A stretch of 28,994 nucleotides of DNA from Chara braunii. Lineage: Eukaryota > Streptophyta > Charophyceae > Charales > Characeae. The DNA lies in contig BFEA01000096.1 in NCBI GenBank assembly GCA_003427395.1, positions 2,238,614 through 2,267,607 of the forward strand. The letters are read 5' to 3'. Made by a program: the position numbers and the translations under genes. Numbering within the stretch: position 1 is the first letter of the stretch; each line of letters opens with the position of its first letter. Positions 16,668-26,620 of this stretch are shown piece after piece. The notes beneath the pieces were generated by a model. That model ran no database searches. It was given only the letters and a program-made list of their open reading frames with translations, and was not told the origin of the DNA.

Positions 16668-17940
16668 GCCTCAGGTCTCTTCTCTTATGTGGAGAATTTG
16701 TTTTCCATCTGAAGGATAAAGCGAATGGCGAGAATCCATCCTTACACTTTTTGAGAAATCACTGCTTGGACCCTGACCTTGGATCTTTTCTTCCTGGGCT
16801 GCAAACTGGAAAGATTCACATCGGCCTTTGGTTGTGATCTCTACAAATTGGACATCTTTTTGTTAAGGACAAAGTAGAACACCTGCCTTCGCTCTCAGTA
16901 ATTTGGACGGAGTTCAGTCAATCCTGCTCAACTGCAAGAGCACCACTGCTCCACTGCCGCAGGTCGCAAGTGTCGTGCCAATGCGGGCTCCTAGAGATGT
17001 GGAGTTCTGGATATCTAGTTCTTGCCTTATACGGACACTTTCCTTGTCCTCTGAATTTTTATGTCAATAGGGAGAGAGACCACTTGGCCCGTTTCTTATT
17101 TGCGCACTTTCCTTTGCCTCTGAAGTGTCAAGCCAGATGGGAGAACAAAGCACTTCGTGCACGTGCTTCTCTTTCAAAAAAAGGGAAAAGAAGGCCTCAG
17201 GTCTCTTCTTTTATGTGGACAGTTTGTTTTTCGTCTGAAGGATAAAGCGAATGGCGAGAATCCCTCCTTACACTTTTTGAGAAAACAGGAACCCACCAAG
17301 TATAACGGATAGGTGGAGACATGAACGACTTTTCCTTTTCCTTTCTCTGAAATATTGACAAAATATGCTGGCTGATGATCGCTGATCTCCTTTTTTTAAT
17401 TTTATTTTTCTGGCTGATCTCAATGATTTGCACTTCTGAGTATTGAAAACAAGAACACCTGCCTCTTCTGCCAGTAATTTGGACAAAACTCAGTCATTGA
17501 CAATGATGACGGGCTGTGAGAGCACCATATCGCCACGGCCACACAGATGTGGACCACTCCTGGCTCCTACAGATGTGGCCTTCTGCGTATCTAGTCGTTC
17601 TCTTATCTGGGCACTTTGCTTTTCCTCTGAAAATTTTCAGTCAATGGGGAGAATCCCTCTACGCACTTTCTTCTGAGGAAACAGGAACCCACTACGCATG
17701 TCTGTTTCTTATCCCTCTGGAGTTTCCACCCAATGGAGGAGATCCCTCTGTGCATTTCCTTTGAGAAAACAGCGAACCACTGTGACAGTCTCAGGACAAA
17801 AAAAGGAACCCACTACGTATATTTGCCTTCATTATAGAAAAAGAAGTTCTTTCTTATGTGGCCACTTTCTTTTTCCTCTGAAGTTTCAACCCCATTCAAT
17901 TTGGGAGAATTGCTCTATGCACTTCTTTTTTTTTTCCCCT
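16182..17940. repeat. Degenerate tandem repeat array with a 583-bp higher-order duplication
   Basis: Block 16182-16764 is repeated, diverged, from 16765 on (offset 583 bp; for example the words GGATCTTTTCTTCCT and AATTTGGACA recur). Within and beyond it a shorter unit recurs about every 90-170 bp: TTATGTGGACACTTTCCTCT, then GAAGTNTCAAGCCA, then ATGGGGAGAATCCCTC and GAGAAAACAGGAACCCAC, for example near 16521, 16682, 17091, 17204, 17595, 17700 and 17853. The array resumes at about 19510 after the chromovirus insertion. Short open frames here are products of the repeat. Confidence 0.8.
16628..16663. repeat. 36-base T run
   Basis: An uninterrupted T run within the first large unit of the array. 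The second unit has only a short A-rich stretch at the equivalent place (about 17176), so it may be a poly-A tail of an inserted minus-strand retrosequence or slippage. Confidence 0.95.
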
Positions 17941-17982
17941 TCTGTTTTAAGCCCAGTGTGAGGAATGTGTGCCGTCAACAAG

Positions 17983-18232
17983 ATCAATGCTGCGCCCAAC
18001 CATGGATGGCCACGTGGACGTCGACGACATCCTGGAGCACAGAGATGTGCCTGTTCCCAAGCCTGTGGGCAAGGGAAGACCGCAAAAACCCAAGAGGGGA
18101 TACAGGGTCAGATTCAGGCATCATACAGACCCAAGGGAAGATCTATGGTTCACCAGGGAGGAGCTTGCTGAAACAGCCCCTCAGATTGTGGCAGTGTATG
18201 AATGTAAATTGAAGGGGAAGGCACCAGCTTAA
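17983..18232 (+). pseudogene. Pol C-terminal fragment with chromodomain and AT-hook-like motif
   Basis: Chromodomains at integrase C-termini steer chromoviruses to marked chromatin. The frame shows DVDDILEHRDV (first chromodomain strand), then PVGKGRPQKPKRG, then YRVRFRHHTDPREDLWFTRE and EELAETAPQIVAVYE (final strand and helix). The core GRP flanked by Lys resembles an AT-hook. This fragment keeps an intact frame to its TAA at 18230-18232. The matching region of the element at 27695-27956 is frameshifted. The integrase core upstream is missing, so it is not a functional gene. Confidence 0.75.
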
Positions 18233-18256
18233 GAAGCATCTCAGCGGACTTTCGAA

Positions 18257-18272
18257 GCCAAGGGGGATGGAA
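18257..18272 (+). other. Polypurine tract before the 3' LTR
   Basis: GCCAAGGGGGATGGAA, mostly purine, ends exactly at the LTR start (18273). It is the primer for plus-strand DNA synthesis in LTR elements. Confidence 0.7.
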
Positions 18273-19264
18273 TGTGAGGAATGTGTCCTCATGGGGCCCT
18301 AGCCAACATGCACATGTTCTGCACTGTGGCCCCCACCAAGCCTCGTGCCCGTTCTAAGTGAAGGCGGGCCTGAGTATCCGCGAGAGGCCTTATCTCAGCA
18401 TTTTCCAATGTGGGTATCAGACAGTTGCAGCATGCCAGTTGGTTACAGTGCAACCTGGGCCTCTCCCTGGCTCCTTCCATAAGGAGCAGCTGCGTCAAGC
18501 AGTTGAGCCCAGGACGCGGATGGTTGCGCCTTGGGCACACGCAGTGTGAGGCCGACACATCACGAACTGGCCACAGCATTGGCGTCACACCTACCCCGCG
18601 GCCCTACTGGATACTTCCTCGGCCAGGCCCAGGCAGCCCAGCAGGCCAGCTACTCCCATATAGGGAGGGGGCCGGCCAGAGGCTGACATTCTGGCCTAGG
18701 CAGGCAATGCGGACACACTGCTGCGTTGCTGCACAGGTGTCTGCATTAGCGCATGCTGGCTGGGGTGCAAGCGGGCGCTATGAGGTGAAGTGCAGTGCAG
18801 GGCAGCAGGGCGCTTAGCGGCCACAGCCGGGCTGCAGGGGTGCGGGCAGGTGATGGGTGACGGTGGTCTTCATGGAAGGAGGCGCATGAGTGGGTGGAAA
18901 AGGTCTGAGGAGTGGAGAAGAGAGAACGTACCTGCTGTATGTGGGAGGTCGGCACTGGTGTTGACGTCATGCACATTGGTGTTCGGTGGCAAAGTGATCC
19001 TGTTGCACGAATGTAGATAGCATAGACAGACTGAGACTCAGTAGAGTAGGCTGGGTGGTGGGCTCCATACAGTAGGAGGGACATTGGATACTGCGTTGGT
19101 GTGGCCTGAGGGCTTGGACATTGGCTCAGGAGTTCATTGTATCCCTCTTATGTGGATGGAATCTTGGTGCATTTATGCTCTCTGCTTGGTACATGACTCT
19201 CTGGACTTCTGTGTGATTTTGCAACTTGGTTTTCTGTCTATCGCTCTCGCTCATATTCCTTGCA
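18273..19264 (+). mobile_element. 3' LTR of the shortened chromovirus (992 bp)
   Basis: Starts TGTGAGGAATG after the polypurine tract and ends TATTCCTTGCA. It is a diverged relative of the LTRs at 20131-21050 and 27993-28911: shared words include AAGTGAAGGCGGGCCTGA, GAGAGGCCT, GTCTATCGCTC/GCTATCGCTC and the end TTCCTTGCA. Open frames inside are not genes. Confidence 0.75.
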
Positions 19265-19268
19265 CCAG

Positions 19269-19901
19269 GTTGTTGTAGAGGCCTGATTCCAGACATAGGC
19301 TGGTTATCCTGCCAATTATGAGGCTCTCAACCCATCCTCTCATCAATACTCCGAGCGCACCCCCTATACCACTATCCTACCACAGTGTGAATCACTCAGG
19401 GCTATCATCCACCATCTTGGAGCCTCAGGGTGATTTGAACCGAATAGCAGGTATACACACCAAGGCTGGACCGGCCACCCAGCCCTGCTTGAAGCGGAAC
19501 GGGCTAGCCTCGTCTAAGGAATACAAGAACCCACCATGTCCTGAGGTCCTTCTCTCACGAGGACACGTCCTTTTCCCTCTGAACTTTCAGGCCAATGGGG
19601 AGAATCCCTTACTATACACTGAGAAAGCAGAAGCCCACCAACTCGCACCAGCTACACACAGATAGGCCGAGACATGGGTAGGATTCCATTTTCCTCTCTG
19701 TGACATTTTTTTTTGTCTGAAAAGCTGGCAAAATTTGATGGCCGCGACCCTGCGAATAGTGGCTGCTTGTCATGATGGTGTTTTTTTCAAAAACAAACAC
19801 CTGTTACTGTGGGCGGACTCAACTCACCACCATGTCAGACACTGGACCCAGTTTCCAGTGGGTGCACTCCCGACCAATAGATGGAAGGGGAAAACAAGAA
19901 T
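19269..19901. repeat. Continuation of the degenerate tandem array and flanking DNA
   Basis: From about 19510 the units of the 16182-17940 array reappear (AAGAACCCACCATG, TTTTCCCTCTGAACTTTCAGG, CAATGGGGAGAATCCC, GAGAAAGCAG). 19843-19884 is the dispersed repeat shared with 13524-13568. No gene seen. Confidence 0.6.
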
Positions 19902-20130
19902 GTGGAAAAGTTATAAAACATCCCTGCGGCGAAACCTTTGTATTCATTTCACCCTAAACAGGGCAAAAGGTGTAGCAGGTCCCAAAATGACTTTTCCTGT
20001 CATTTTGCACCCTCGCTGGGCCGGTAACAGCCGCTGTGCAAAAATGGCGGGAAAGTGTTTTACAGGGTGCAAAAATGACGCCGAAGGTCATTTTGGGGCC
20101 TGCGGCACTTTTGCCCCGGTTGGGGGGAAA
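19902..20130. mobile_element. Foldback (MITE-like) element, left arm, loop and first part of right arm
   Basis: Left arm 19902-20013 pairs with 20062-20130 and, beyond the retrotransposon, with 28912-28959. For example GGGCAAAAG...CAGGTCCCAAAATGAC on the left pairs with GTCATTTTGGGGCCTG...CTTTTGCCCC on the right, and GTCATTTTGCACCCT with AGGGTGCAAAAATGAC. The loop is about 48 bp. The right arm is broken at 20130 by insertion of the chromovirus. No transposase is encoded. Confidence 0.82.
20127..20130. other. Target-site duplication GAAA (left copy)
   Basis: GAAA directly before the 5' LTR, matched by GAAA at 28912-28915 directly after the 3' LTR. The uninterrupted site can be read from the foldback's other arm, which has a single GAAA there, so the duplication is real although only 4 bp. 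Confidence 0.8.
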
Positions 20131-21050
20131 TGCGAGGCTCAAGGCCTCGTTAATTCCTTCTGGGCCCTGTTTCCGCAAGAACGGCCGCCCTAAGTGACGG
20201 CGGGCCTGACAAGTGATGAGAGGCCTATTTTGGGTTATGACGCAGCTGGGGAATTCAGGAAGTTGCGCAGCGTCAGTTGGTTGAGTGAGCCCAGGCCCTG
20301 CCTGCCATGAGGCAGGCCCTGGGACTGACGCGGGGCATGAGCTGAACACAGGCCGCAGGCAGTTGGACACGGGTAACTACCCCAGGCCCTGTGGAAGATT
20401 CCCTGGGACAGGGGCTCAGCCACTTGGGGCCTACCGGAAGCTTCCATGGGGAGGCCCAGGCCAGCCAGGCAGCCCACGACTGGCAGCCTCATTCCATAAA
20501 GGAAAGGGCCTGGCTGCTGGCTGGACATTCCGGCACTCACTGCTTATGTGCAAACGCTGCTACGCCAGCTGCTGGAGCGAGTGCCTACGCGCTCACGCGC
20601 GAGCAGGGGAGAAGCAGGCAGCCATAGCCGAGCTGGCCTGCGCATTGCTGGATGGGGCACATGGTTGTCCTTGGGTGCATGTGGCATCTGTGTGGGGGAT
20701 CCAGGTTGTGAGTGAAGCGAGGGACATACCTGGTGCTAGATGCGAATGGCATTGGCCGAGATCTGCTCGTACTTCGGGAAGCTGTTGACGTCACCCGTCG
20801 CATTGTAGATAGGCTAGAAAGGACCTGCCACTCGTCGTCTGGGCGCTGAGCGCCAGATAGGGATTTGACATTGGTTCATTGTTGATGATGATGAGACTAT
20901 TCCAACATTGTCACTTGTGAGCTTTTGCTGTGCTTTTACTTGGTGAACTCAAGTTGCAATTCTGCTTTTGGTTCGAGGTCAAGACTATCTGGTTTCATGT
21001 GTATGATGCTGCTTGGTTTCTGGGATTCGCTATCGCTCATTTTCCTTGCA
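20131..21050 (+). mobile_element. 5' LTR of the chromovirus
   Basis: Begins TGCGAGGCTCAAGGCC and ends TTCCTTGCA. It aligns along its whole length with 27993-28911. It contains a strong hairpin around CCTGCCTGCCATGAGGCAGG. The segment 20599-20725 was also found displaced at 14663-14789 beside the library adapter. Confidence 0.93.
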
Positions 21051-21053
21051 TTT

Positions 21054-21064
21054 TGGTAGCAGAG
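21054..21064 (+). promoter_or_regulatory. Primer-binding site (initiator tRNA-Met type)
   Basis: TGGTAGCAGAG begins three bases after the LTR end and differs from the plant initiator-Met PBS TGGTATCAGAGC at one of the eleven bases (the twelfth also differs). Confidence 0.75.
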
Positions 21065-22318
21065 TTGTGGTACGTTGCGCTAATCTGGCGCTTGTCTTCT
21101 GCTTATGTAGTGCATGCACGCGGTTAGCTGGGTAAGCGACCGCGGGTAGTGTGCTGTGAGGAGGGCAAAGGCAAGCGGGCGACCCAGGTGGAGAGGGGTA
21201 TCGCCAGGAAGGCTGAGTGGTGATATTGGGTGTTTCGGAGTGTGATGAGAACTATCCGATGTGCAATTGATGCTGAGGTGGAACGGTGGTATAATGCTGG
21301 TTGTGCCCAGGCAATGAGTGGTCATCACAAGCGACGTCAGGTCATCTGGTGAATATCTATGGTTGGGGGCAGCTATTTTGTGGTACGTTGCTCTTAACCT
21401 TTCGACACTTCTTACCATGAGGATGTGTGTTCTGCCTTCAGAGTTCTCTCATGTGAGGAGTCGAGTGCGCTCAACCTTGAGAGTCGGCATTATTCACGTG
21501 GAGCATCTGGAAGGAGAGGGTGTTGCCATCTGAAGGGCCCTGGACGAAGCACTGGGTCACGGTCACCAAGCCAACCCACCGGGAGTAGAGCACGCATGCT
21601 TTGCTGCTTTGTCCTTTGTCTACCAGTTGCACTATAGATAGGTCACGAGGGGCAGGCCAGCCCTACAGGGGAGACGAGAACCAAACGTCTATAGATAAAT
21701 ACCAGCGGGTACCTTCCATTGGTTGTGATCGTCATCCTGTTTGCGATGTTAAATAATTCCTGAGGACGTCGGGGGCCGTCCTTAAACTGCCTCTTGATCA
21801 GCCAATCAGTGGGTGTAAGGCTCGCTGCACACGAGGGTAAACATAGTGCAGGGCTGGCCAGCTCAGCATTGACTTGGGGCACAAGGGTGGGCCGTGTGCA
21901 CACCTTTAGACACACACGCTATCTGGATTGCTCAAGAACGCTGACGTCAAGCGACATCAAGAAGAACTGAGGGAGAGGTAGGTTTCAGGTGATAAGTTTG
22001 GGAAAAATTCCACTCTGCAAACAACCACATAAATGATTCTATTTTTATTATGATTAGTTAGATGTCACTGCCATTAACACATATGACAGACAACATAGGT
22101 AGAACAGACTGTTTTCCTCATTTGCTTTCTGTTTGCCAACTAGTCAAAGTATAATAGTTTTATTTGTAGGAATCTGGACTTACCTGTTTAACCCAACTCT
22201 GTACCATCTCACAATGCCACCAATTATTTATTTTTATTATTTGAAATCGGTCTGAGCACTACGCTGCGGTAGGCAACCAAGTGTACCCTACTGCAGAGAG
22301 TGCACAGTGCTGTAGCAT
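21065..22318 (+). other. Untranslated leader of the chromovirus
   Basis: About 1.25 kb between PBS and gag without coding signal, long for a leader. The word TGTGGTACGTTGC occurs at about 21067 and again at about 21380, part of a diverged direct repeat with a 313-bp offset. Short open frames here look random. Confidence 0.6.
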
Positions 22319-24240
22319 ATGAGCGACAAGGAGGACCGGATCCTGCGTTCGTCAAGCCGTAGACGCTCGTTGGTCCACGTAGTGTTAGGACCCGAGGGTG
22401 ACCGTCTTCTGTTCCGCCAGGCTAGGGAAAGGCAGCAGCAACAGAGGAGGGCAAGGGACGCAAATGCAAGTAGAGTTTTTGCAAGCGAAGCAGCTACCTC
22501 AACAACCAACATGGCCACCTATGCGCATCAGAGTTCCCAGGCCATGGCCACCTCTGTGCAACAAAGTTCCCAGGCCAGTAGTTCAGGGACTGTCGGGGTG
22601 ACGGTCGCACAGACCCAGAGTTAGTCCGCTGGTGTTATGGCAAGCCAGCAAATAGTGTTAACTTCCGAGGAGGTCGCTATCCAGCGAGAAAGCGCTTGCG
22701 AGGCACAGCTACAACAAACATTAGAGGAGATACAGGCAGAGAACGAGAGAATGATCAGACGTAGGTCTAGGATGCAGCGGAGGCTAGCAAACATCAGGGA
22801 GTTAGAGGAGATGGACCTGACCAACATGGATGACGATGTAAGGACTGTTAGGACATCCCTGCTAGATGTAGTGGAGATGCAGGACTACCATATGTCACTC
22901 TTGCAAGACATTCAAAGGAGCCTGGTCGTGCTGGTTGGGCGAATTCAGGTCACACCATCACCATCTGGGCCAGGTGCTTGGCCCGTGGTACAACCTCCTC
23001 CTTTTGTCTCACCGGTAACCGAGGTAGTTCCATCAACACTTCCTTCGGTGTCGGTACAAGCCGCTTCCCACCTTGTTATGCCTTTGACAGGGGGGTTCTC
23101 ACCAGGTCCTAGTGTACAGATCCCTATTCAAACAGTGTTCTCCCAACCTCCGTTGCAGACTGTCGTAACAGGGCAGCCTGTCGTCTCACAACCAGCGAAG
23201 CAACAAGTGCAGCAGCCTGCACGTGAGGTCCTACAGTCTGGAGTTGCGCAGATCCCGGGACAAGGGTAGTGGGTTCTGAAGACTGCCATTGCATCACCCA
23301 AACCCTTCTAAGGAGATAAGAAGGGTGAGGACCTCGACACATGGTTGAGGACGGTGCCAATTTATGTGGAGTGCAAGTTAACCTTGCCTCATGAGGAAGT
23401 ACTTGTGGTTGCCTCCTATTTGGAAGGGAGTGCAGCGAGGTGGTTAAGCGGGTATGTTAAGCTACAGGGCTATGACCATGATTTTCGCGTTTGGGCAGTC
23501 CCTTAGAAACTGAAGGATTTCATCAAGCTGGTGGAGGACAGGTGGCATGACCCGCAGGAGGCTCAAAAGGCCACCGCCGGGATATTGACCCTGAGCTCAA
23601 GGAAGTTAAGGTCAGTAAGGGATGCCACAGACACGGTAGAGCATCTGATCAGTGTTCCTAGAGTGCGTTACGACCCCCAGGTCTTACTTACCACTTACCT
23701 GAGGTGTCTCCCCATAGAGCTCAGGAATTCAGTTGGCAAGTGCGGTCATGATCACAGTCCACAATTTCCCCTCGTTCAGCAAGAAAGCCCTAGATCTAGA
23801 GGCAAAGATCGAGTATGGGCACCAACCCACTACGGATGGTCGGAAAAAGGCATCCTATTTGGAAGGTCAAAGGGCACATCATGTTCATCAACAATGATGG
23901 TACCACCATAGAGTTAGACGACAACTTCCAGATGGGAGTAGGGTTAGAGTCGGGTAGCGAAGAAGCTTCAGGGGGTGGAGCAGTCGCTGCCTCAGTCCAG
24001 AAAGGTAAAGCGACCAGTAGACGTCGTGAAGGTTCCGGTCAAAGAGTCAAGTAGACCCCAATGCTCCTCCATGGGAGAAAGTGGGGCTTACTCAGGACGT
24101 GTGGAGAGATCGTTACTCCCGTACGACTTGTATTCGCTATGGACAATATGGTCACACGCAGTTCAAGTGTCGGAACCATAGAGTGACAAAAAAGATCTCG
24201 CCTACGATGGGGCAGACGCCTTTCTCCTCCGCTTCCTAGA
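22319..24240 (+). pseudogene. Gag polyprotein (capsid/nucleocapsid) with in-frame stops
   Basis: ATG at 22319 opens a frame that runs to about 23760 without a shift but with stops TAG 22622, TAG 23267, TAA 23309 and TAG 23504. Residues 1-110 are Gln/Arg/Ser-rich; then a coiled coil (LQQTLEEIQAENERMIRRR), a Pro/Gln/Val-rich linker, and the capsid core with GDKKGEDLDTWLRTVP, SYLEGSAARWLSGY and LKDFIKLVEDRWHDP. A frameshift near 23760 continues with KALDLEAKIEYGHQP and the zinc knuckle at 24129-24170, CIRYGQYGHTQFKC, in which the second Cys is Tyr. The same GDKKGED-type capsid motif is seen in the minus-strand element's gag. Confidence 0.87.
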
Positions 24241-24301
24241 GTGGCAATGTGGCCAGCAGTTCTGGCACCGCTTTGAGAAACACGTCAAGCCAGTAGAAAT
24301 T

Positions 24302-24870
24302 ATGGTTGTTCCTGCTAGGGTCAAGGTGGTGGACACACCCTCACCATCTCAAGAGATGGCCCAAGCTATTGACTCTGTCGTAATCCCGCAAGCACATCCA
24401 GACCAATCGATCCTCTGTTCGATGAATGTGTTTGAATCCTTAGAGGAGCTAGAGGAGAAGTGGTCTGGATCAGACCCACTAACTTTTTGGACAGCAATGG
24501 CTAAAGCTCCTAAGGGTAAGTTGTTCGTCGACGAAGAAGATATAGGCGATCGTAAGGCTGGGGCCTTTTACGATACTTGTTTGACGAGGAACTTTATTAG
24601 TCGTGCTTGCGTTGAAAAGTTGTACTTACAGGGGCAAGTCCAACGCCTCAGTCGACTTGTGGAGTCGATCTGTGCCAACAAACAGCACATGGTAGTCAAT
24701 GACTACTTGAAAGACATTGAGTGTTGTTTCCCATACGCGGGAGGCGAACTAAGACATAAATCTCGTTCCTAGTTAGCAATCATCTCCCTATGGATATCTT
24801 GCTGGGTATGTACTATCTTTCGGTTGCACAACCCCAGTTTGACCGGCCCCGAAAAGTGGTCAAACACACT
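24302..24870 (+). pseudogene. Retropepsin-like aspartic protease
   Basis: The open frame from 24302 has an acidic linker and then GAFYDTCLTRNFISRACVEKL, the active-site loop. The triad D-T-G reads D-T-C because the Gly codon is TGT at 24578-24580, so the enzyme should be inactive. The frame stops at 24770-24772; the downstream motif DILLGMYYLS (normally DILLGMDWL or similar) is in another frame from 24790. It cleaved Gag-Pol in the living ancestor. Confidence 0.85.
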
Positions 24871-26620
24871 TTGCCCAGAGGAAGGACCGCCATATTACAT
24901 AAGTATAAGGCTAGTAGTATGATTGAGTCATACAGATGCATGTGTGCGGCCGCGTTCTATAAATATTATAAGCAAAATCGAGAGGAGGGTATGTACTTAG
25001 TGTATGTCTCTGCGGAGGGTAAGCCGATGAAAATTCCTTCAAAGATAGAGAGAGTGATCACTAAGTACCCTAATCTATTTGAAGAGCCGAAAGGGGTTGT
25101 TGAGCGGGAGGTCATCCGTGCAATAGAGATTATTCTAGGGTCTAGTATTACGAAGGGTAGGATTTATCGGATGTCTCCAGTGAAGCTTGATGAGCTTCGC
25201 CGGCAACTCAAGGATCTCATAGAGAAGGGTTGGATCCGGTCGAGAGTCTCCCCTTACGGGTCTCCTGTCCTATTTGTACCAAAGAAGAGGGGAACGTTGA
25301 GGATGTGCATTGACTAAAGGGGCCTCAATGCCATCACTGTTAAGAATGCAAATCCCCTACCGTGCATGGATGGCTTATTGGACCGAGTGCAAGGGTGTCG
25401 GTACTTCAGTAAGATAGATCTGAAGTCTTGGTACCATCAGATTGCAATCCCGCCCAAGGATCAACACAAAATCGCATTTCAAACCAGGTACGGTCTGTAT
25501 GAGTTTGTGGTGATGCCTTTCGGCCTTTACAATGTTTCTGGCACCTTTCACCACACAATGAACATAATTTTTCATGACTACTTAGATAAGTTTGTCATCG
25601 TGTACCTCAATGACATACTTATTTTTAGTAGGACTGTCGAGGAGCATGTAGCCCATTTAGATAAAGTATTCAGTCCCCTTCGGCAACACCAGTTCGAGAT
25701 CAACTGGGAGAGGTGGGAGTTTGGCCGCACCCGGATCTTGTGTCTGGGTCATGAGATTTCCGCGGAGGGATTAAAACTCGATGACGCAAAGGTGGCCAAC
25801 ATTCGTGACTAACCGCGTGCTAAGTCTGTGACTGAGGTGAGGTACTTCTTAGGGATGACCGACTACTACAACAATTTCGTGAAGAACTATAGCATAGTAG
25901 CCGCACCCTTGTCGGATCTCACACTCCTTGACACCCCCTGGGAGTGGACAGACAGGTGTGCGGCTACTTTTAGATATTTGAAGCACTCTCTGACGCACCA
26001 TGAGGTCTTGAAACTTCCTAATCCCGACAAACCGTTTGTTGTGACCACGGATGCCAGCCAATATGGCATTGGTGCCATGCTTGCGCAGTAGGAGGGGAAA
26101 AAGTCGTAGAGTACATGTCCGAAAAGATGTTGTCTCATAAGTTGGCTAAGTCCACCTATGAGAAGGAACTCTATGAGATTTATAAAGCGCTGACCCATTA
26201 GAGATACTATCTCCTTGGGAGATTCTTCTATGTCAGCAATGATCATCCGACCCTGAGGTGCATGCGGACACAACCTATACTCTCCGATGCTTTGAAACCC
26301 TAGTTTGAAGTCACAGAACATTATGACTTCGAACCTCAGTACATCAAAGGGGAGTACAACAAGGTTGCTGATGCGTTGTCGCGTAGACCAGACCTCCTTG
26401 ATGCGCTGATCACTGAGTTTGGGCTTGCGGACGATGTTACTCGGTCCTTGGTGGAAGTCTATCGCGAGGATCCGTTTATGGAAGAGATCATACGCAGACT
26501 CGAGGCAAAGGACAAGGTGACTTCTGACGAGTTTGTGTTGGTCGATGGCCTCTGTTCCTCGAGAAGGCGGGGAATAAACGTTTGTGTGTGCCGAACCGGG
26601 AATCTTTGCATAGTTGATTT
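24871..26620 (+). pseudogene. Reverse transcriptase and RNase H
   Basis: Frame to 25317 holds linker, YRMSPVKLDELRRQL and PYGSPVLFVPKKRGTLRMCID, ending in a TAA where Tyr is expected. From 25318: LKSWYHQIAIP, MPFGLYNVSGTFHHTMN and VYLNDILIFSR. The active-site YxDD box reads YLND (Asn codon 25609-25611), so polymerase activity is lost. Connection: YFLGMTDYYNNFVKNYS. RNase H starts VVTTDASQYGIGAMLAQ, then TAG at 26089 and a frameshift near 26095, EKMLSHKLAKSTYEKELY, more TAG stops at 26199 and 26301, NDHPTLRC, and VADALSRRPDLLDAL. The last open stretch is 26376-26624, the RNase H-integrase linker. Confidence 0.92.

Larger units (their letters stand above)
17953..19268 (+). mobile_element. Shortened chromovirus insertion with CCAG target-site duplication
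   Basis: CCAG lies at 17953-17956 and again at 19265-19268. Between them the insertion starts with 14 bases identical to the start of its own 3' LTR (TGTGAGGAATGTGT, at 17957 and 18273), jumps to the end of pol (chromodomain region), then a polypurine tract and a complete 3' LTR ending TTGCA at 19264. The 5' LTR body and nearly the whole interior are missing, while the outer edge and duplication are kept. This fits an internal deletion during or after integration. It interrupts the tandem array at 16182-17940. Confidence 0.78.

Noticed and set aside
19400-19500. Minus-strand B-box-like GGTTCAAATCACC
   Set aside because: Neither T-stem nor D-arm pairs; too weak alone.
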